64,000 bases of DNA, taken from NCBI RefSeq assembly GCF_000308655.1, contig NZ_BAGC01000071.1:1-64000 (forward strand), in the 5' to 3' direction. A program made the position numbers and the translations under genes. The notes below the pieces were generated by a model, which saw only the letters and a program-made list of their open reading frames with translations, had not been told where the DNA came from and did no database searches. The DNA comes from Nocardia niigatensis NBRC 100131. GTDB taxonomy: Bacteria > Actinomycetota > Actinomycetes > Mycobacteriales > Mycobacteriaceae. Positions 15,321-23,456 of the stretch are shown here, in pieces; the first letter of the stretch is position 1; each line of letters starts with the position of its first letter.

Positions 15321-16427
15321 TTGACCAAGACCGCCCCGCTACTGCTTTCGGCGATCGCAGGTGCCACGGCCTTGCTCCTTACCGTGACCACGCCGGCCGC
15401 AGCCAACCCGAACGCCATCAACCCGATTCCGGTGCTCAACGGCACCAACGGTCTACCGCAGCTGCCGGGCCGCACGAAGGCGGTCTTCCAGGTCACCGGT
15501 ATGGCCAGCCCCAATAACACCCAGAACTACAACGTCCTCGGGACCGACCTGGGCATCATGTGGGACGACGGCAACGGCGAAATGCTCACCGCCTTCGGTG
15601 ACACCGCCGGACTGGGTCTGCCGAACCTGCTCGTCGGCAGCACCTGGGCGTGGCGTTCGAATATCCTGCTGCGCTCACACACTCAGGACCCCACCAACGG
15701 CATCTACTTCGACTCGGTGGTGCGTGACATCTTCGGCCAGGCCCGGGATCTGATTCCCAGCCCGAAGATCCCGTTCATCGAGATCAGCCGCATCCCGACC
15801 GCGGGCATCTCGGTCGGCGGCACCCAGGTCATGAGCCTGATGTCGGTGAAGAGCTGGGACGACGTGGGCGAGTGGACCACCAACTACTCCAGCCTCGCGG
15901 TGTCCGGCGACAACGGCGAGAACTGGATGGAACTGCCCGCCACCCGCCGCCCCGACGACGGCGGCAATGCCAACTTCCAGATGAACGCCTTCGTCAAGCG
16001 CGGCGGGTTCCTCTATGAATTCGGCACCGCGTCGGGCCGCAACCACCCGGCATACGTCGCCCGCGTCCCCGAGGGTGCGGTCACCGATATGGGCGCGTAC
16101 GAGTACTGGGACGGCGACAAGTGGCAGAAGGACGTCAACGCATCGCAGCCGGTGATCGGCGGCGGCATCGCGGAGATGTCGGTCCAGTGGAACGACTACC
16201 TCGGCCAGTACGTCATGCTCACCACGGATCCGTGGAACTCGGTGGTCATGTACACCTCGCCGAGCCCCGAGGGGCCGTGGAGCGCGCCGTCGGTGCTCAT
16301 CGACACGCGGGAACTGCCGACGGCGTACGCGCCCTACATCTTCCCGTACCAGACCGGGCGTGACCTGTACTTCCTCACCACGGTCCACAGCCAGTACAAC
16401 GTGCTGCTGATGCACACCACGCTGTAG
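15321..16427 (+). CDS. Secreted DUF4185 domain protein
   Basis: A 368-residue protein with a Sec-type signal peptide (about residues 1-28, ending near TPAAA-NP). DUF4185 follows through to the C-terminus, a fold related to sialidase-like beta propellers. Conserved segments include VLGTDLGIMWDDGNGEMLTAFGDT near 75 and repeated YVMLTTDPWNSVVMYTSPSPEGPW strands near 300. It is probably exported. No substrate is established and glycan binding or hydrolysis is only an inference from the fold. The TTG at 15321 is chosen because ggagg sits upstream and the signal peptide starts there. A 156-base AT-richer gap precedes it. Confidence 0.85.
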   Translation: MTKTAPLLLSAIAGATALLLTVTTPAAANPNAINPIPVLNGTNGLPQLPGRTKAVFQVTGMASPNNTQNYNVLGTDLGIMWDDGNGEMLTAFGDTAGLGLPNLLVGSTWAWRSNILLRSHTQDPTNGIYFDSVVRDIFGQARDLIPSPKIPFIEISRIPTAGISVGGTQVMSLMSVKSWDDVGEWTTNYSSLAVSGDNGENWMELPATRRPDDGGNANFQMNAFVKRGGFLYEFGTASGRNHPAYVARVPEGAVTDMGAYEYWDGDKWQKDVNASQPVIGGGIAEMSVQWNDYLGQYVMLTTDPWNSVVMYTSPSPEGPWSAPSVLIDTRELPTAYAPYIFPYQTGRDLYFLTTVHSQYNVLLMHTTL

Positions 16428-16451
16428 GCAACCCGACCCCAATTGAGCCAC

Positions 16452-16484
16452 TCGGCCGCGAACGCTCCTGGCGTGCGCGGCCGA
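16452..16484 (+). terminator. Terminator after the DUF4185 gene
   Basis: A 9-bp stem (16452-16460 with 16476-16484) extends by four inner pairs after a single mismatch. It lies 25 bases after the stop. There is no strong T run. Confidence 0.6.
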
Positions 16485-16518
16485 ACTCGTCTCGGGGCAC
16501 AGCTCATAGACTCGTCCC

Positions 16519-17244
16519 ATGGATGCCGCCGAATGGGACGAGCACTACGCCGGTACCGAATTGGTGTGGGGCGCACCCCCGAATGCCACGGTGGTCGAGC
16601 AGGTCTTCGGGCTGGAGCGGCGGACACCGATCAGCTCCGGGATCGGCGCGCCGCGGCCGGAGCTGCCGCGGGTGCTCGACCTGGGGTGCGGTGAGGGGCG
16701 GAACGCGCTGTGGCTGGCCACCCACGGCTGGCAGGTGGACGCGGTCGACTTCTCCCAGACCGGGATCGACAAGGGCCGGACCGTCGCCTCGCGGCTGTCG
16801 CGCTCGGTGCGCGGGCGCATCCACTGGATCCACGCTGATGTCACCCGGCTCGACGCCGCCGGCATCACCGGACCCTACGAGCTGATCCTGATCGCCTTCC
16901 TGCACCTGGACGCCGCGGACCGCCGCGCCCTGCTGCTGCGCGCGGCCGAGATGCTCTCCCCCGAGGGCACCCTGCTGGTAATCGGCAACGACACCCTCAA
17001 CCTGACGGAAGGCTATGGCGGCGAACAGGATCCGGCCCGGACCTTCACCCCGGCCGACATCCTCGCCGACCTCGCCCCCGCCGGGCCCGATCTCCGCATC
17101 CGCATCGCCGACCGCGTGCACCGTCCCACCGAGGACCGCGACGCCATCGACGCCCTGGTGGTGGCGACCAGACCCGCGCCGGAATCCGGGGACGAGCCGC
17201 TCGCCCTCGAGGCCCCGCAGCCGCCGGCGCTCGGCATCTTCTGA
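16519..17244 (+). CDS. Class I SAM-dependent methyltransferase
   Basis: A 241-residue methyltransferase. Motif I is VLDLGCGEGRNALWLA near 55, motif II the acidic VDAVDFS near 78, and a post-motif strand ELILIAFLHLD lies near 125. It resembles the small tellurite-resistance/thiopurine-methyltransferase-like group, opening with WDEHYAGTELVWG. The substrate is not predictable. It is a single gene, convergent with the SDR gene, with 29 bases between stops. Confidence 0.88.
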   Translation: MDAAEWDEHYAGTELVWGAPPNATVVEQVFGLERRTPISSGIGAPRPELPRVLDLGCGEGRNALWLATHGWQVDAVDFSQTGIDKGRTVASRLSRSVRGRIHWIHADVTRLDAAGITGPYELILIAFLHLDAADRRALLLRAAEMLSPEGTLLVIGNDTLNLTEGYGGEQDPARTFTPADILADLAPAGPDLRIRIADRVHRPTEDRDAIDALVVATRPAPESGDEPLALEAPQPPALGIF

Positions 17245-17254
17245 CCGGCGCCGC

Positions 17255-17273
17255 CCGGACGATGATCGTCCGG
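17255..17273. terminator. Terminator between convergent genes
   Basis: An 8-bp stem (17255-17262 with 17266-17273) with a three-base loop lies between the stops of the methyltransferase and SDR genes. It could act in both directions. Confidence 0.55.
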
Positions 17274-18164
17274 CTAACTGTGAACGGCCAGGCCGGTGAG
17301 GCGTGCGCTCTCCTCCCACAGCCGCGCCCGCCGATCGGCGTCGGTGGTGTGCGCGGCGGTCGGAACATCCTTGCGGCGCACGAAGAATCGCCCGGTGATG
17401 TCGTTCAGGTCCGGTGCGGTGGCCAGCCAGACCGGCGTGTCCGCCCCGGCGTCCGGACCGGGCAGCATCGGGTTGATCCACTGCGACCAGGCGAAGGCCC
17501 GCAGCAGTCCGCGCGCGGATTCCCGGCCCAGCCCGGTGTTCCGGATGATGCCCGGGTGCGCGCCGTTGACGGTGACGCCGGTGCCCGCGAGGCGCTCGGC
17601 CAGGCTGTAGACGAACATCGCGTTCATGTTCTTGGTGCGCCCGTAGGCCACGAAAGGCCGGAAACTGGGCGGGAATCCGAGTCCGCGGGCATTCTCGAAA
17701 CCCAGATCGCCGAGGTCGGCGGGCACCGGTCGCAGCGCCGTCGGTGAGGCGCCGACCACTACCAGCCGCGCGGATCGTCCTGCGGCGGCGAGGTTTTCAC
17801 CGAGCGTACGCAGGAGCAGGTACGGCGCGAGGTGATTGGTGACCAGAGTGCGCTGCAGGCCCTCCGACGTGTGGTCGCCGAGGTCCGCGACCACGGCCGC
17901 ATTGCTGATCAGGATGTCGATCCGGCTGTCCCGCAGGCGATCCGCGAGCTGCCGGACGTCCTCGAGCAGCGACAGATCGGCGAGTTCACCCCGCAGTCTC
18001 GCCTCCGGAACCGCCGTCGTGATCCGTTCCTGGGCGGCGCTCAGCCGGCCCCGGTCCCGCCCGACCAGCACCACCTCCGCTCCCATGCCGGCCAGCTGTC
18101 GTGCGATGGCTTCTCCGATGCCGTTCGTCGAGCCCGTGACGACGGCCGTTGTTCCCCGGTCCAT
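17274..18164 (-). CDS. SDR family NAD(P)-dependent oxidoreductase
   Basis: A 296-residue short-chain dehydrogenase. The nucleotide motif is TGSTNGIG near residue 10, ISNAAV near 85 replaces the usual NNAG, a Ser lies in VVVGAS, and the catalytic pair is YGRTK near 170. The length and sequence resemble retinol-dehydrogenase/WW-oxidoreductase-like SDRs. The substrate is unknown. It diverges from the TetR gene across a 78-base gap with two copies of one 17-bp palindrome, so it is very likely repressed by that regulator. Confidence 0.9.
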   Translation of the reverse strand: MDRGTTAVVTGSTNGIGEAIARQLAGMGAEVVLVGRDRGRLSAAQERITTAVPEARLRGELADLSLLEDVRQLADRLRDSRIDILISNAAVVADLGDHTSEGLQRTLVTNHLAPYLLLRTLGENLAAAGRSARLVVVGASPTALRPVPADLGDLGFENARGLGFPPSFRPFVAYGRTKNMNAMFVYSLAERLAGTGVTVNGAHPGIIRNTGLGRESARGLLRAFAWSQWINPMLPGPDAGADTPVWLATAPDLNDITGRFFVRRKDVPTAAHTTDADRRARLWEESARLTGLAVHS

Positions 18165-18180
18165 AACCCACTCCCTCAGA

Positions 18181-18224
18181 GGTTGACAACGTCAACCTAA
18201 GCCTGCGGGTTGACGTTGTCAACC
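18181..18224. promoter_or_regulatory. Pair of TetR-type operators (GGTTGAC-N3-GTCAACC)
   Basis: The same 17-bp sequence occurs at 18181-18197 and, in reverse complement, at 18208-18224, so two dyads lie 27 bp apart. They fill the gap between the divergent SDR and TetR genes. This placement is typical for autoregulation and control of the neighbour. Confidence 0.85.
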
Positions 18225-18242
18225 GCCGACTACGATGGGCCG

Positions 18243-18815
18243 ATGCCGCCGTCGACCCGCACCGTGCTGCTCGATTCCGCGCTCCGCCTGCTCGACGCCG
18301 GCGGAGTCGAGGCCGTCACGCTGCGCGAGGTCGGCAATGGCGCGGGCGTCTCGCACAACGCGCCGTACAAACACTTCGCCAATAAGGAAGCCCTGCTCGC
18401 GGCGGTCGCCGCCCGCGAACTGTCCGAGCGCGCAATCGATTTCGCCCGCATCGTGCAGGAGCGCCCGGAGCCGGTCGAGATGCTGCGCGGGGTGCTGCAC
18501 GGCTATATCGCCTGGGCGCTCGACCACCCCGCCCGCTTCAAGCTCGTCTTCGGCCGCTGGGCCGAGGAGACGCCCGAGCTCGCCGAGACCGGCCGCAATG
18601 CCCAGAACGCGCTGATCGCCCTGGTCGGGCAGGCGCAGGCCGCGGGCAGCCTGCCCGGCGGGGACACCGAACGAATGGCCTCGCTGGTCCGCGCCCTGGC
18701 GCACGGCGCCGCCGATCTCGCCTCCTCGGGACACCTCGACGCCAATGGCAAGGGCCACGCCGCTCCCGCCGACCTCGTCGACGACCTGCTCGGCTACCTG
18801 GGCCGGGCCCGCTGA
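18243..18815 (+). CDS. TetR/AcrR family regulator of the SDR gene
   Basis: A 190-residue TetR regulator with an N-terminal HTH (residues about 8-50; TLREVGNGAGVSHNAPYKHFANKEALL). A C-terminal ligand domain of the WHG type follows (ARFKLVFGRW and later helices). The ligand is unknown and may be the SDR substrate. The ATG at 18243 fits the family; an in-frame upstream start at 18210 would place coding sequence inside the operator. Expected action: binding the two dyads and release on ligand. Confidence 0.9.
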   Translation: MPPSTRTVLLDSALRLLDAGGVEAVTLREVGNGAGVSHNAPYKHFANKEALLAAVAARELSERAIDFARIVQERPEPVEMLRGVLHGYIAWALDHPARFKLVFGRWAEETPELAETGRNAQNALIALVGQAQAAGSLPGGDTERMASLVRALAHGAADLASSGHLDANGKGHAAPADLVDDLLGYLGRAR

Positions 18816-18819
18816 GCAC

Positions 18820-19425
18820 TCAGCTCGCGGACCAGCGCTCCAGCCAGGGCGCGAGTACAGCGACGATCTCCTCGAACCCGGCCCGATACGAATGCGCCTG
18901 TCCCGCAATGACATGCACCTCGGTCGCGTCGGCGGCGTCCGGAATGCCGAACGGATCGCGTGCCCCATTGACCACGACGACCTCGATATCGCCGGGTGCG
19001 AGCAGCTCTTCACGCCGCGACTTCTCGGGCTTGCCCGGCGGGTGCAGCGGGAACGACAGCGCCACCACGCCGCGTGCCCCGACCGCCTGCGCGGTCCGGC
19101 ACGCCACCCTCGCCCCATTGCTGCGCCCGCCCTGGACCAGCGGCACGCCCCGCACCTTCTTCCGCAGTGCCGCAATGATTTCCAGCCACGCCGCGTCCTG
19201 CACGCCGGCCTTGCCCGGCGCGCGCCGCCCGGCCACCCGGTACGGCTGGCTCACCAGCGCCACCGCGCCGCCCATCCCCACCGCCGAATCCCGGAGGGCC
19301 AGCAGGTCTTTCGCATCGACGCCGCCGCCGGAGCCGTGCGTCAGCACCAGCAGGAACCGTGGCTTGGCCCGCCCGGCCCGGGCGATCTCCACCTCCGCCG
19401 GTCCGGCACTCGTCTCGATGCGCAT
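18820..19425 (-). CDS. Alpha/beta-hydrolase-like protein (KANL3/Tex30 type)
   Basis: A 201-residue small hydrolase: LLVLTHGSGGGVDAKDL near residue 22 (oxyanion turn), the elbow QGGRSNGARVA near 98 with Ser in GRSNG, GARDPFG near 155 and a His in AGQAHSY near 177. This is the pattern of the KANL3/Tex30 or dienelactone-hydrolase-like group. There is no signal peptide. The substrate is unknown. The ATG at 19425 gives a normal family start. It is convergent with the TetR gene (four bases between stops). Confidence 0.82.
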   Translation of the reverse strand: MRIETSAGPAEVEIARAGRAKPRFLLVLTHGSGGGVDAKDLLALRDSAVGMGGAVALVSQPYRVAGRRAPGKAGVQDAAWLEIIAALRKKVRGVPLVQGGRSNGARVACRTAQAVGARGVVALSFPLHPPGKPEKSRREELLAPGDIEVVVVNGARDPFGIPDAADATEVHVIAGQAHSYRAGFEEIVAVLAPWLERWSAS

Positions 19426-19559
19426 GTAGGCACCGTAATCAGGCCCGCGGGCGGGGCTCCCGCGGCACACCGGGGAGCTGCGGGGATCCCGCGCAACGCC
19501 AGGCTCCGGCAACTCGCGTGCTTTCAGTCACATTCCGCGGAGATGACCTTGGCGCACCC

Positions 19560-19602
19560 CTTACCGGCCGGTAACATGGCGCATAAGTTACCCGCCAGTA
19601 GC
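19560..19602 (+). promoter_or_regulatory. Two TTAC-N6-GTAA-type operators upstream of fadE5
   Basis: A dyad cttac-N6-gtaac at 19560-19575 contains a perfect 14-bp palindrome. A second copy, gttac-N6-gtagc (19587-19602), is imperfect and lies 27 bp downstream. The same TTAC-N6-GTAA core occurs at 24731-24746 and 29622-29637, so these are likely sites of one TetR-type regulator. Confidence 0.7.
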
Positions 19603-19692
19603 GTTGCTTTACGGCGTCTACCCGGTGGAGACCTAACGGGCGGGAACGGCGAAACCGAACCGCACCCATCTCAATGGAGAGTGAGTACGACC

Positions 19693-21519
19693 ATGGGTCA
19701 CTACAAGAGCAACGTTCGCGACCTCGAGTTCAACCTCTTCGAGTTCCTGGGCATCCAGAAGCTGCTCGACGCGGGCGCCTACGGCGACCTCGACGCCGAC
19801 ACCGTCAAGGAGATGCTGAACGAGGTCCGCCGCCTGGCCGAGGGCCCGCTGGCCGACTCCTTCGTCGACGGCGACCGCAACCCGCCGGTCTTCAACCCGG
19901 AGACCCACACGGTCACCCTCCCCGAGTCTTTCAAGAAGTCCTACCGCGCCCTCGAGGACGGCGGCTGGTCCAAGGTTCCGGTCCGCGAGGAGCTCGGCGG
20001 CCTGGGCGCGCCCTCCGTCGTCGGCTGGGCCCTGGGCGAGATGATCCTCGGCGCCAACCCGCCGGCCCAGATGTACGCCGCCGGTGCGGGATTCGCGCAG
20101 GTCTTCTACAACAACGGCACCGATGAGCAGAAGAAGTGGGCTCAGAAGATCGCCGACCGCAACTGGGGCGCCACCATGGTGCTGACCGAGCCCGACGCGG
20201 GCTCCGACGTCGGCGCCGGACGCACCAAGGCGATCCAGCAGGAGGACGGCTCCTGGCACATCGAGGGCGTCAAGCGCTTCATCACCTCGGGCGACTCCGA
20301 CGACCTCTTCGAGAACATCATGCACCTGGTGCTGGCCCGCCCCGAGGGCGCCGGCCCGGGCACCAAGGGCCTGTCGCTGTTCTACGTGCCGAAGTTCCAC
20401 TTCGACTTCGACACCGACACCCTCGGTGAGCGCAACGGCGTGTTCGTCACCAATGTCGAGCACAAGATGGGCATCAAGGTCTCGGCCACCTGTGAGGTCA
20501 CCTTCGGCGGCCACGGCGTGCCCGCCAAGGGCTGGCTGGTCGGCGAGATCCACAACGGCATCGCGCAGATGTTCGACGTCATCGAGAACGCTCGAATGAT
20601 GGTGGGCACCAAGGCCATCGCCACCCTGTCGACCGGTTACCTGAACGCGCTGGAGTACGCCAAGACCCGCGTGCAGGGCTCCGACCTGACCCAGATGACC
20701 GACAAGGCCGCACCGCGCGTCACCATCACCCACCACCCGGACGTGCGTCGCTCGCTGGCCATGCAGAAGGCGTACGCCGAGGGCCTGCGCGCCGTGTACC
20801 TGTACACCGCCGCGCACCAGAACGCGGACATCGCCGAGCTGGTCTCGGGCGCCGACAAGGACACCGCGTTCCGCGTCAACGACCTGCTGCTGCCGATCGT
20901 CAAGGGTGTGGGCTCCGAGCGGGCCTACCAGTACCTGACCGACTCGCTGCAGACCTTCGGTGGCTCCGGCTTCCTGCAGGACTACCCGATCGAGCAGTAC
21001 ATCCGCGACGCCAAGATCGACTCGCTGTACGAGGGCACCACCGCCATCCAGGCGCAGGACTTCTTCTTCCGCAAGATCGCCCGTGACCGCGGTGTGGCGC
21101 TGGCCCACGTGGCCGGCCAGATCCAGAAGTTCATCGAGCGTGAGGGTGGCAACGGCCGCCTGAAGGCCGAGCGCAAGCTGCTCGCCACCGCCCTCGAGGA
21201 CGTGCAGGGCATGGCCGCCACCCTGACCGGGCACCTGATGGGCGCCCAGCAGGACCCGAAGGAGCTCTACAAGGTCGGCCTGGGCTCGGTCCGCTTCCTG
21301 CTGGCCGTCGGCGACCTGATCATCGGCTGGCTGCTGCTGGCCCAGGCCGAGGTCGCCATCAACGCCCTCGACAACGGCTCGAACGAGGCCTTCTACCAGG
21401 GCAAGGTCGTCACCGCGCAGTTCTTCGCCCGCAACGTCCTCCCGGAGCTGACCGCGGTCCGCACCGTCCTGTCCAACCTGGACAACGACATCATGGAGCT
21501 GGACGAGGCCGCGTTCTGA
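19693..21519 (+). CDS. fadE5: Acyl-CoA dehydrogenase FadE5
   Basis: A 608-residue acyl-CoA dehydrogenase whose start, MGHYKSNVRDLEFNLFE, matches mycobacterial FadE5 (Rv0244c). FAD/substrate segments include MVLTEPDAGSDVGAGRT near 160 and the long-form insertion typical of ~600-residue enzymes. The catalytic Glu is in SLYEGTTAIQAQDF (Glu at 447). FadE5 has broad chain-length range and makes trans-2-enoyl-CoA in beta-oxidation. The ATG at 19693 follows ggagag; a GTG at 19681 is too near that site. Two palindromic operators lie 90-130 bases upstream, shared with fabG4/fadA2. A perfect hairpin ends the gene. Confidence 0.95.
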   Translation: MGHYKSNVRDLEFNLFEFLGIQKLLDAGAYGDLDADTVKEMLNEVRRLAEGPLADSFVDGDRNPPVFNPETHTVTLPESFKKSYRALEDGGWSKVPVREELGGLGAPSVVGWALGEMILGANPPAQMYAAGAGFAQVFYNNGTDEQKKWAQKIADRNWGATMVLTEPDAGSDVGAGRTKAIQQEDGSWHIEGVKRFITSGDSDDLFENIMHLVLARPEGAGPGTKGLSLFYVPKFHFDFDTDTLGERNGVFVTNVEHKMGIKVSATCEVTFGGHGVPAKGWLVGEIHNGIAQMFDVIENARMMVGTKAIATLSTGYLNALEYAKTRVQGSDLTQMTDKAAPRVTITHHPDVRRSLAMQKAYAEGLRAVYLYTAAHQNADIAELVSGADKDTAFRVNDLLLPIVKGVGSERAYQYLTDSLQTFGGSGFLQDYPIEQYIRDAKIDSLYEGTTAIQAQDFFFRKIARDRGVALAHVAGQIQKFIEREGGNGRLKAERKLLATALEDVQGMAATLTGHLMGAQQDPKELYKVGLGSVRFLLAVGDLIIGWLLLAQAEVAINALDNGSNEAFYQGKVVTAQFFARNVLPELTAVRTVLSNLDNDIMELDEAAF

Positions 21520-21558
21520 CGCAGCGCTCCGAGGGGCCTCACCCCCTGATAGCTGAAT

Positions 21559-21594
21559 AGCACTGTGGCCCGGGAATACCCGGGCCACAGTGCT
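21559..21594. terminator. Terminator after fadE5
   Basis: A perfect 16-bp stem (21559-21574 with 21579-21594) with loop aata lies 39 bases after the fadE5 stop, followed by gttcag. It may also serve the small minus-strand gene that ends at 21611. Confidence 0.85.
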
Positions 21595-21610
21595 GTTCAG
21601 GACAGGTTCG

Positions 21611-21733
21611 CTAGTGCGGCCAATTCGCCGGGCAACCGTTCGGATCCGCGCCGAAACCACACGAACCCCCGGATCCGGTGAGCGCTCCGATCAGGTTCAG
21701 CAACTGCGCGAATAGGTTGAACGCACTCGACAT
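21611..21733 (-). CDS. Candidate 40-residue protein
   Basis: The frame begins ATG at 21733 and ends TAG at 21611. It opens MSSAFNLFAQLLNLIGALTG, an amphipathic hydrophobic stretch, then Gly/Ser with two Cys (GGSCGFGADPNGCPANWPH). A good ribosome site (gagtgaggaa) sits eight bases upstream. A hairpin terminator follows. It is too short for standard gene calling and I recognise no family. Very small mycolata outer-membrane porins have a similar size, but there is no sequence evidence linking it to them. It could be a secreted or membrane-active peptide, or spurious. Confidence 0.5.
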   Translation of the reverse strand: MSSAFNLFAQLLNLIGALTGSGGSCGFGADPNGCPANWPH

Positions 21734-22091
21734 ATGTGTTCCTCACTCCGGTGTCGCGATATCCCGATGAACGGTATTCGGCATCGGAGTCGTACGAACG
21801 CCCCGAAAAGCCCCAGCAGCAGTGCCGGGGGCGCTCACTCTCAGGTGACGACGGGGATGGGGTCGTACTCGACGGTGCGGGTATGGCGGCGGGACATGTC
21901 CGGACGAGAGTGACCGGTCGGCAAGGTTTCCGGCCCCGGGCCACAGCCCTCAGCACACCAGCGGCGATCCCGGTTCGGCGGGTACTTTCGGGTTCTGGGG
22001 TTGGCGTCTGCCAGAACTTCCAACGCTGCACCACGCACCCTCCCGGCAGATAGCAAATCTTCTGCAACGATGATCGGGGAGAAAATAAAGA

Positions 22092-22136
22092 GCTCCGTGC
22101 GGTTGCCGGGTCGGGGGTCTGGCAACAGCACGGAGC
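22092..22136 (-). terminator. Orphan minus-strand terminator-like hairpin upstream of gnd
   Basis: The stem has nine pairs (22092-22100 with 22128-22136), one mismatch and six more pairs (22102-22107 with 22121-22126). On the minus strand it is followed by ctttattttc, a good T tail. No minus-strand gene precedes it, so it may end an unannotated RNA. The rest of the 531-base gap (21734-22264) shows nothing else I can support. Confidence 0.6.
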
Positions 22137-22264
22137 CATCCCTACTATCGGCACCCATTCCAGGGCGTTACACACCGTTCCCTCCGATCGGGGAAAAAAC
22201 TTCGCCGGCCCTCCGCTGGGACAATCGGCACAGATCGGAACCGTACGACGCGAGGAGACCTCTC

Positions 22265-23293
22265 ATGGAGCTCGGAATGATCGGACTCGGCCGGATGGGC
22301 GCGAATATCGTGCGCCGGATCGTGCGGGACGGGCATACCGCCGTCGGCTACGAGCGCCACCCCCAGCACATCGAGGAACTCTCCGCCGAACTCGGCGACA
22401 GCTTCCAGGGCAGCACCGAGCTCACCAAGTTCGTGGCCATGCTCACCGCCCCGCGCGTGGTATGGGTGATGATCCCGGCGGGCGCCACCGGCAAGGTCAT
22501 CGACAGCGTGGCCGAGCTGCTGGAACCCGGCGACATCATCATCGACGGCGGCAACAGCCGCTACCACGAGGACATCGTGCGCGCGAAAGCGCTGCGGCCC
22601 AAGGGAATCCACTATGTGGACATCGGCACCTCGGGCGGCGTGTTCGGGCTCGAGCACGGCTTCTGCCTGATGATCGGCGGCGAGGACGACATCGTCGCCC
22701 ACCTGGACCCGCTGCTGCGGTCGATCGCGCCCGGCGTGGACGCCGCGCCCCGCACCCCCGGCCGCACCGGCACGCCCTCCACCGCCGAGCAGGGCTACCT
22801 GCACTGCGGCCCCGCCGGCGCCGGGCACTTCGTGAAGATGGTGCACAACGGGATCGAGTACGGCGCGATGGCCGCCTACGCCGAGGGCCTCAACATCCTC
22901 TACCGGGCGAATGCCGGCGAGCATCAGGACGACGAGCACTCCGCCGAGGTCACCCCGCTCGAGCATCCCGAGTACTACCGCTACGACATCGACGTCCCCG
23001 AGGTGACCGAGGTATGGCGGCGCGGTTCGGTCGTCGCCTCCTGGCTGCTCGATCTCACCGCCGCCGAGCTGTACGCCGACCCCAACCTCGACTCCTTCGG
23101 CGGCCGCGTCTCCGATTCCGGCGAGGGCCGCTGGACCCTCGACGCCGCCATCGACGAGGGCGTCCCCGCCCCGGTCCTGTCCGCAGCCCTCTTCCAGCGC
23201 TTTTCCTCCCGCGGCGAGTCGCTCTACGCCGACAAGGTGCTCTCCGCCATGCGCCAAGCCTTCGGCGGGCATCACGAGTTACCGCGACAATGA
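22265..23293 (+). CDS. gnd: 6-phosphogluconate dehydrogenase, decarboxylating (short form)
   Basis: A 342-residue enzyme starting MELGMIGLGRMGANIVRRI (Rossmann GxGxxG). It has IIDGGNSRYHEDIVRA near 95 and the substrate/catalytic segment GPAGAGHFVKMVHNGIEYGAMAAYAEG near 182, with Lys and Asn as expected. The length fits the short (about 300-340 residue) 6PGDH group, often NAD-preferring, rather than the 470-residue form. It makes ribulose 5-phosphate in the pentose phosphate pathway. The ATG at 22265 has a strong site (gaggaga); in-frame sequence further upstream is not family-like. Confidence 0.93.
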   Translation: MELGMIGLGRMGANIVRRIVRDGHTAVGYERHPQHIEELSAELGDSFQGSTELTKFVAMLTAPRVVWVMIPAGATGKVIDSVAELLEPGDIIIDGGNSRYHEDIVRAKALRPKGIHYVDIGTSGGVFGLEHGFCLMIGGEDDIVAHLDPLLRSIAPGVDAAPRTPGRTGTPSTAEQGYLHCGPAGAGHFVKMVHNGIEYGAMAAYAEGLNILYRANAGEHQDDEHSAEVTPLEHPEYYRYDIDVPEVTEVWRRGSVVASWLLDLTAAELYADPNLDSFGGRVSDSGEGRWTLDAAIDEGVPAPVLSAALFQRFSSRGESLYADKVLSAMRQAFGGHHELPRQ

Positions 23294-23296
23294 CCG

Positions 23297-23434
23297 GGAT
23301 GCGAGAAGCGACAACTGATTTCGCAGGCTCGGGGTAACTCGCCGGGTACGCACTGAATCAGTTCGGCACCCGGTCGCCGGCACGGGTACGAAGCCGGCGA
23401 CGGCGGTCAGCGGGCCGCTACAGGCGCGGGGAGC
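23297..23434 (-). repeat. Dispersed intergenic repeat, copy D
   Basis: Read on the minus strand, this copy lines up with copy A over roughly 130 bases with one small gap in the core. They share a 20-base identical block (23329-23348, complement) and gcgaaatcag. It fills the gap between gnd and lpqI, ending 22 bases before the lpqI start. Confidence 0.7.
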
Positions 23435-23456
23435 CGGGGGAGCTACCGTCGGGGGC

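Noticed and set aside
22001..22264. An 88-codon N-terminal extension of gnd
   Set aside because: The sequence contains a terminator-like hairpin and no 6PGDH-like residues; the ATG at 22265 has the ribosome site.
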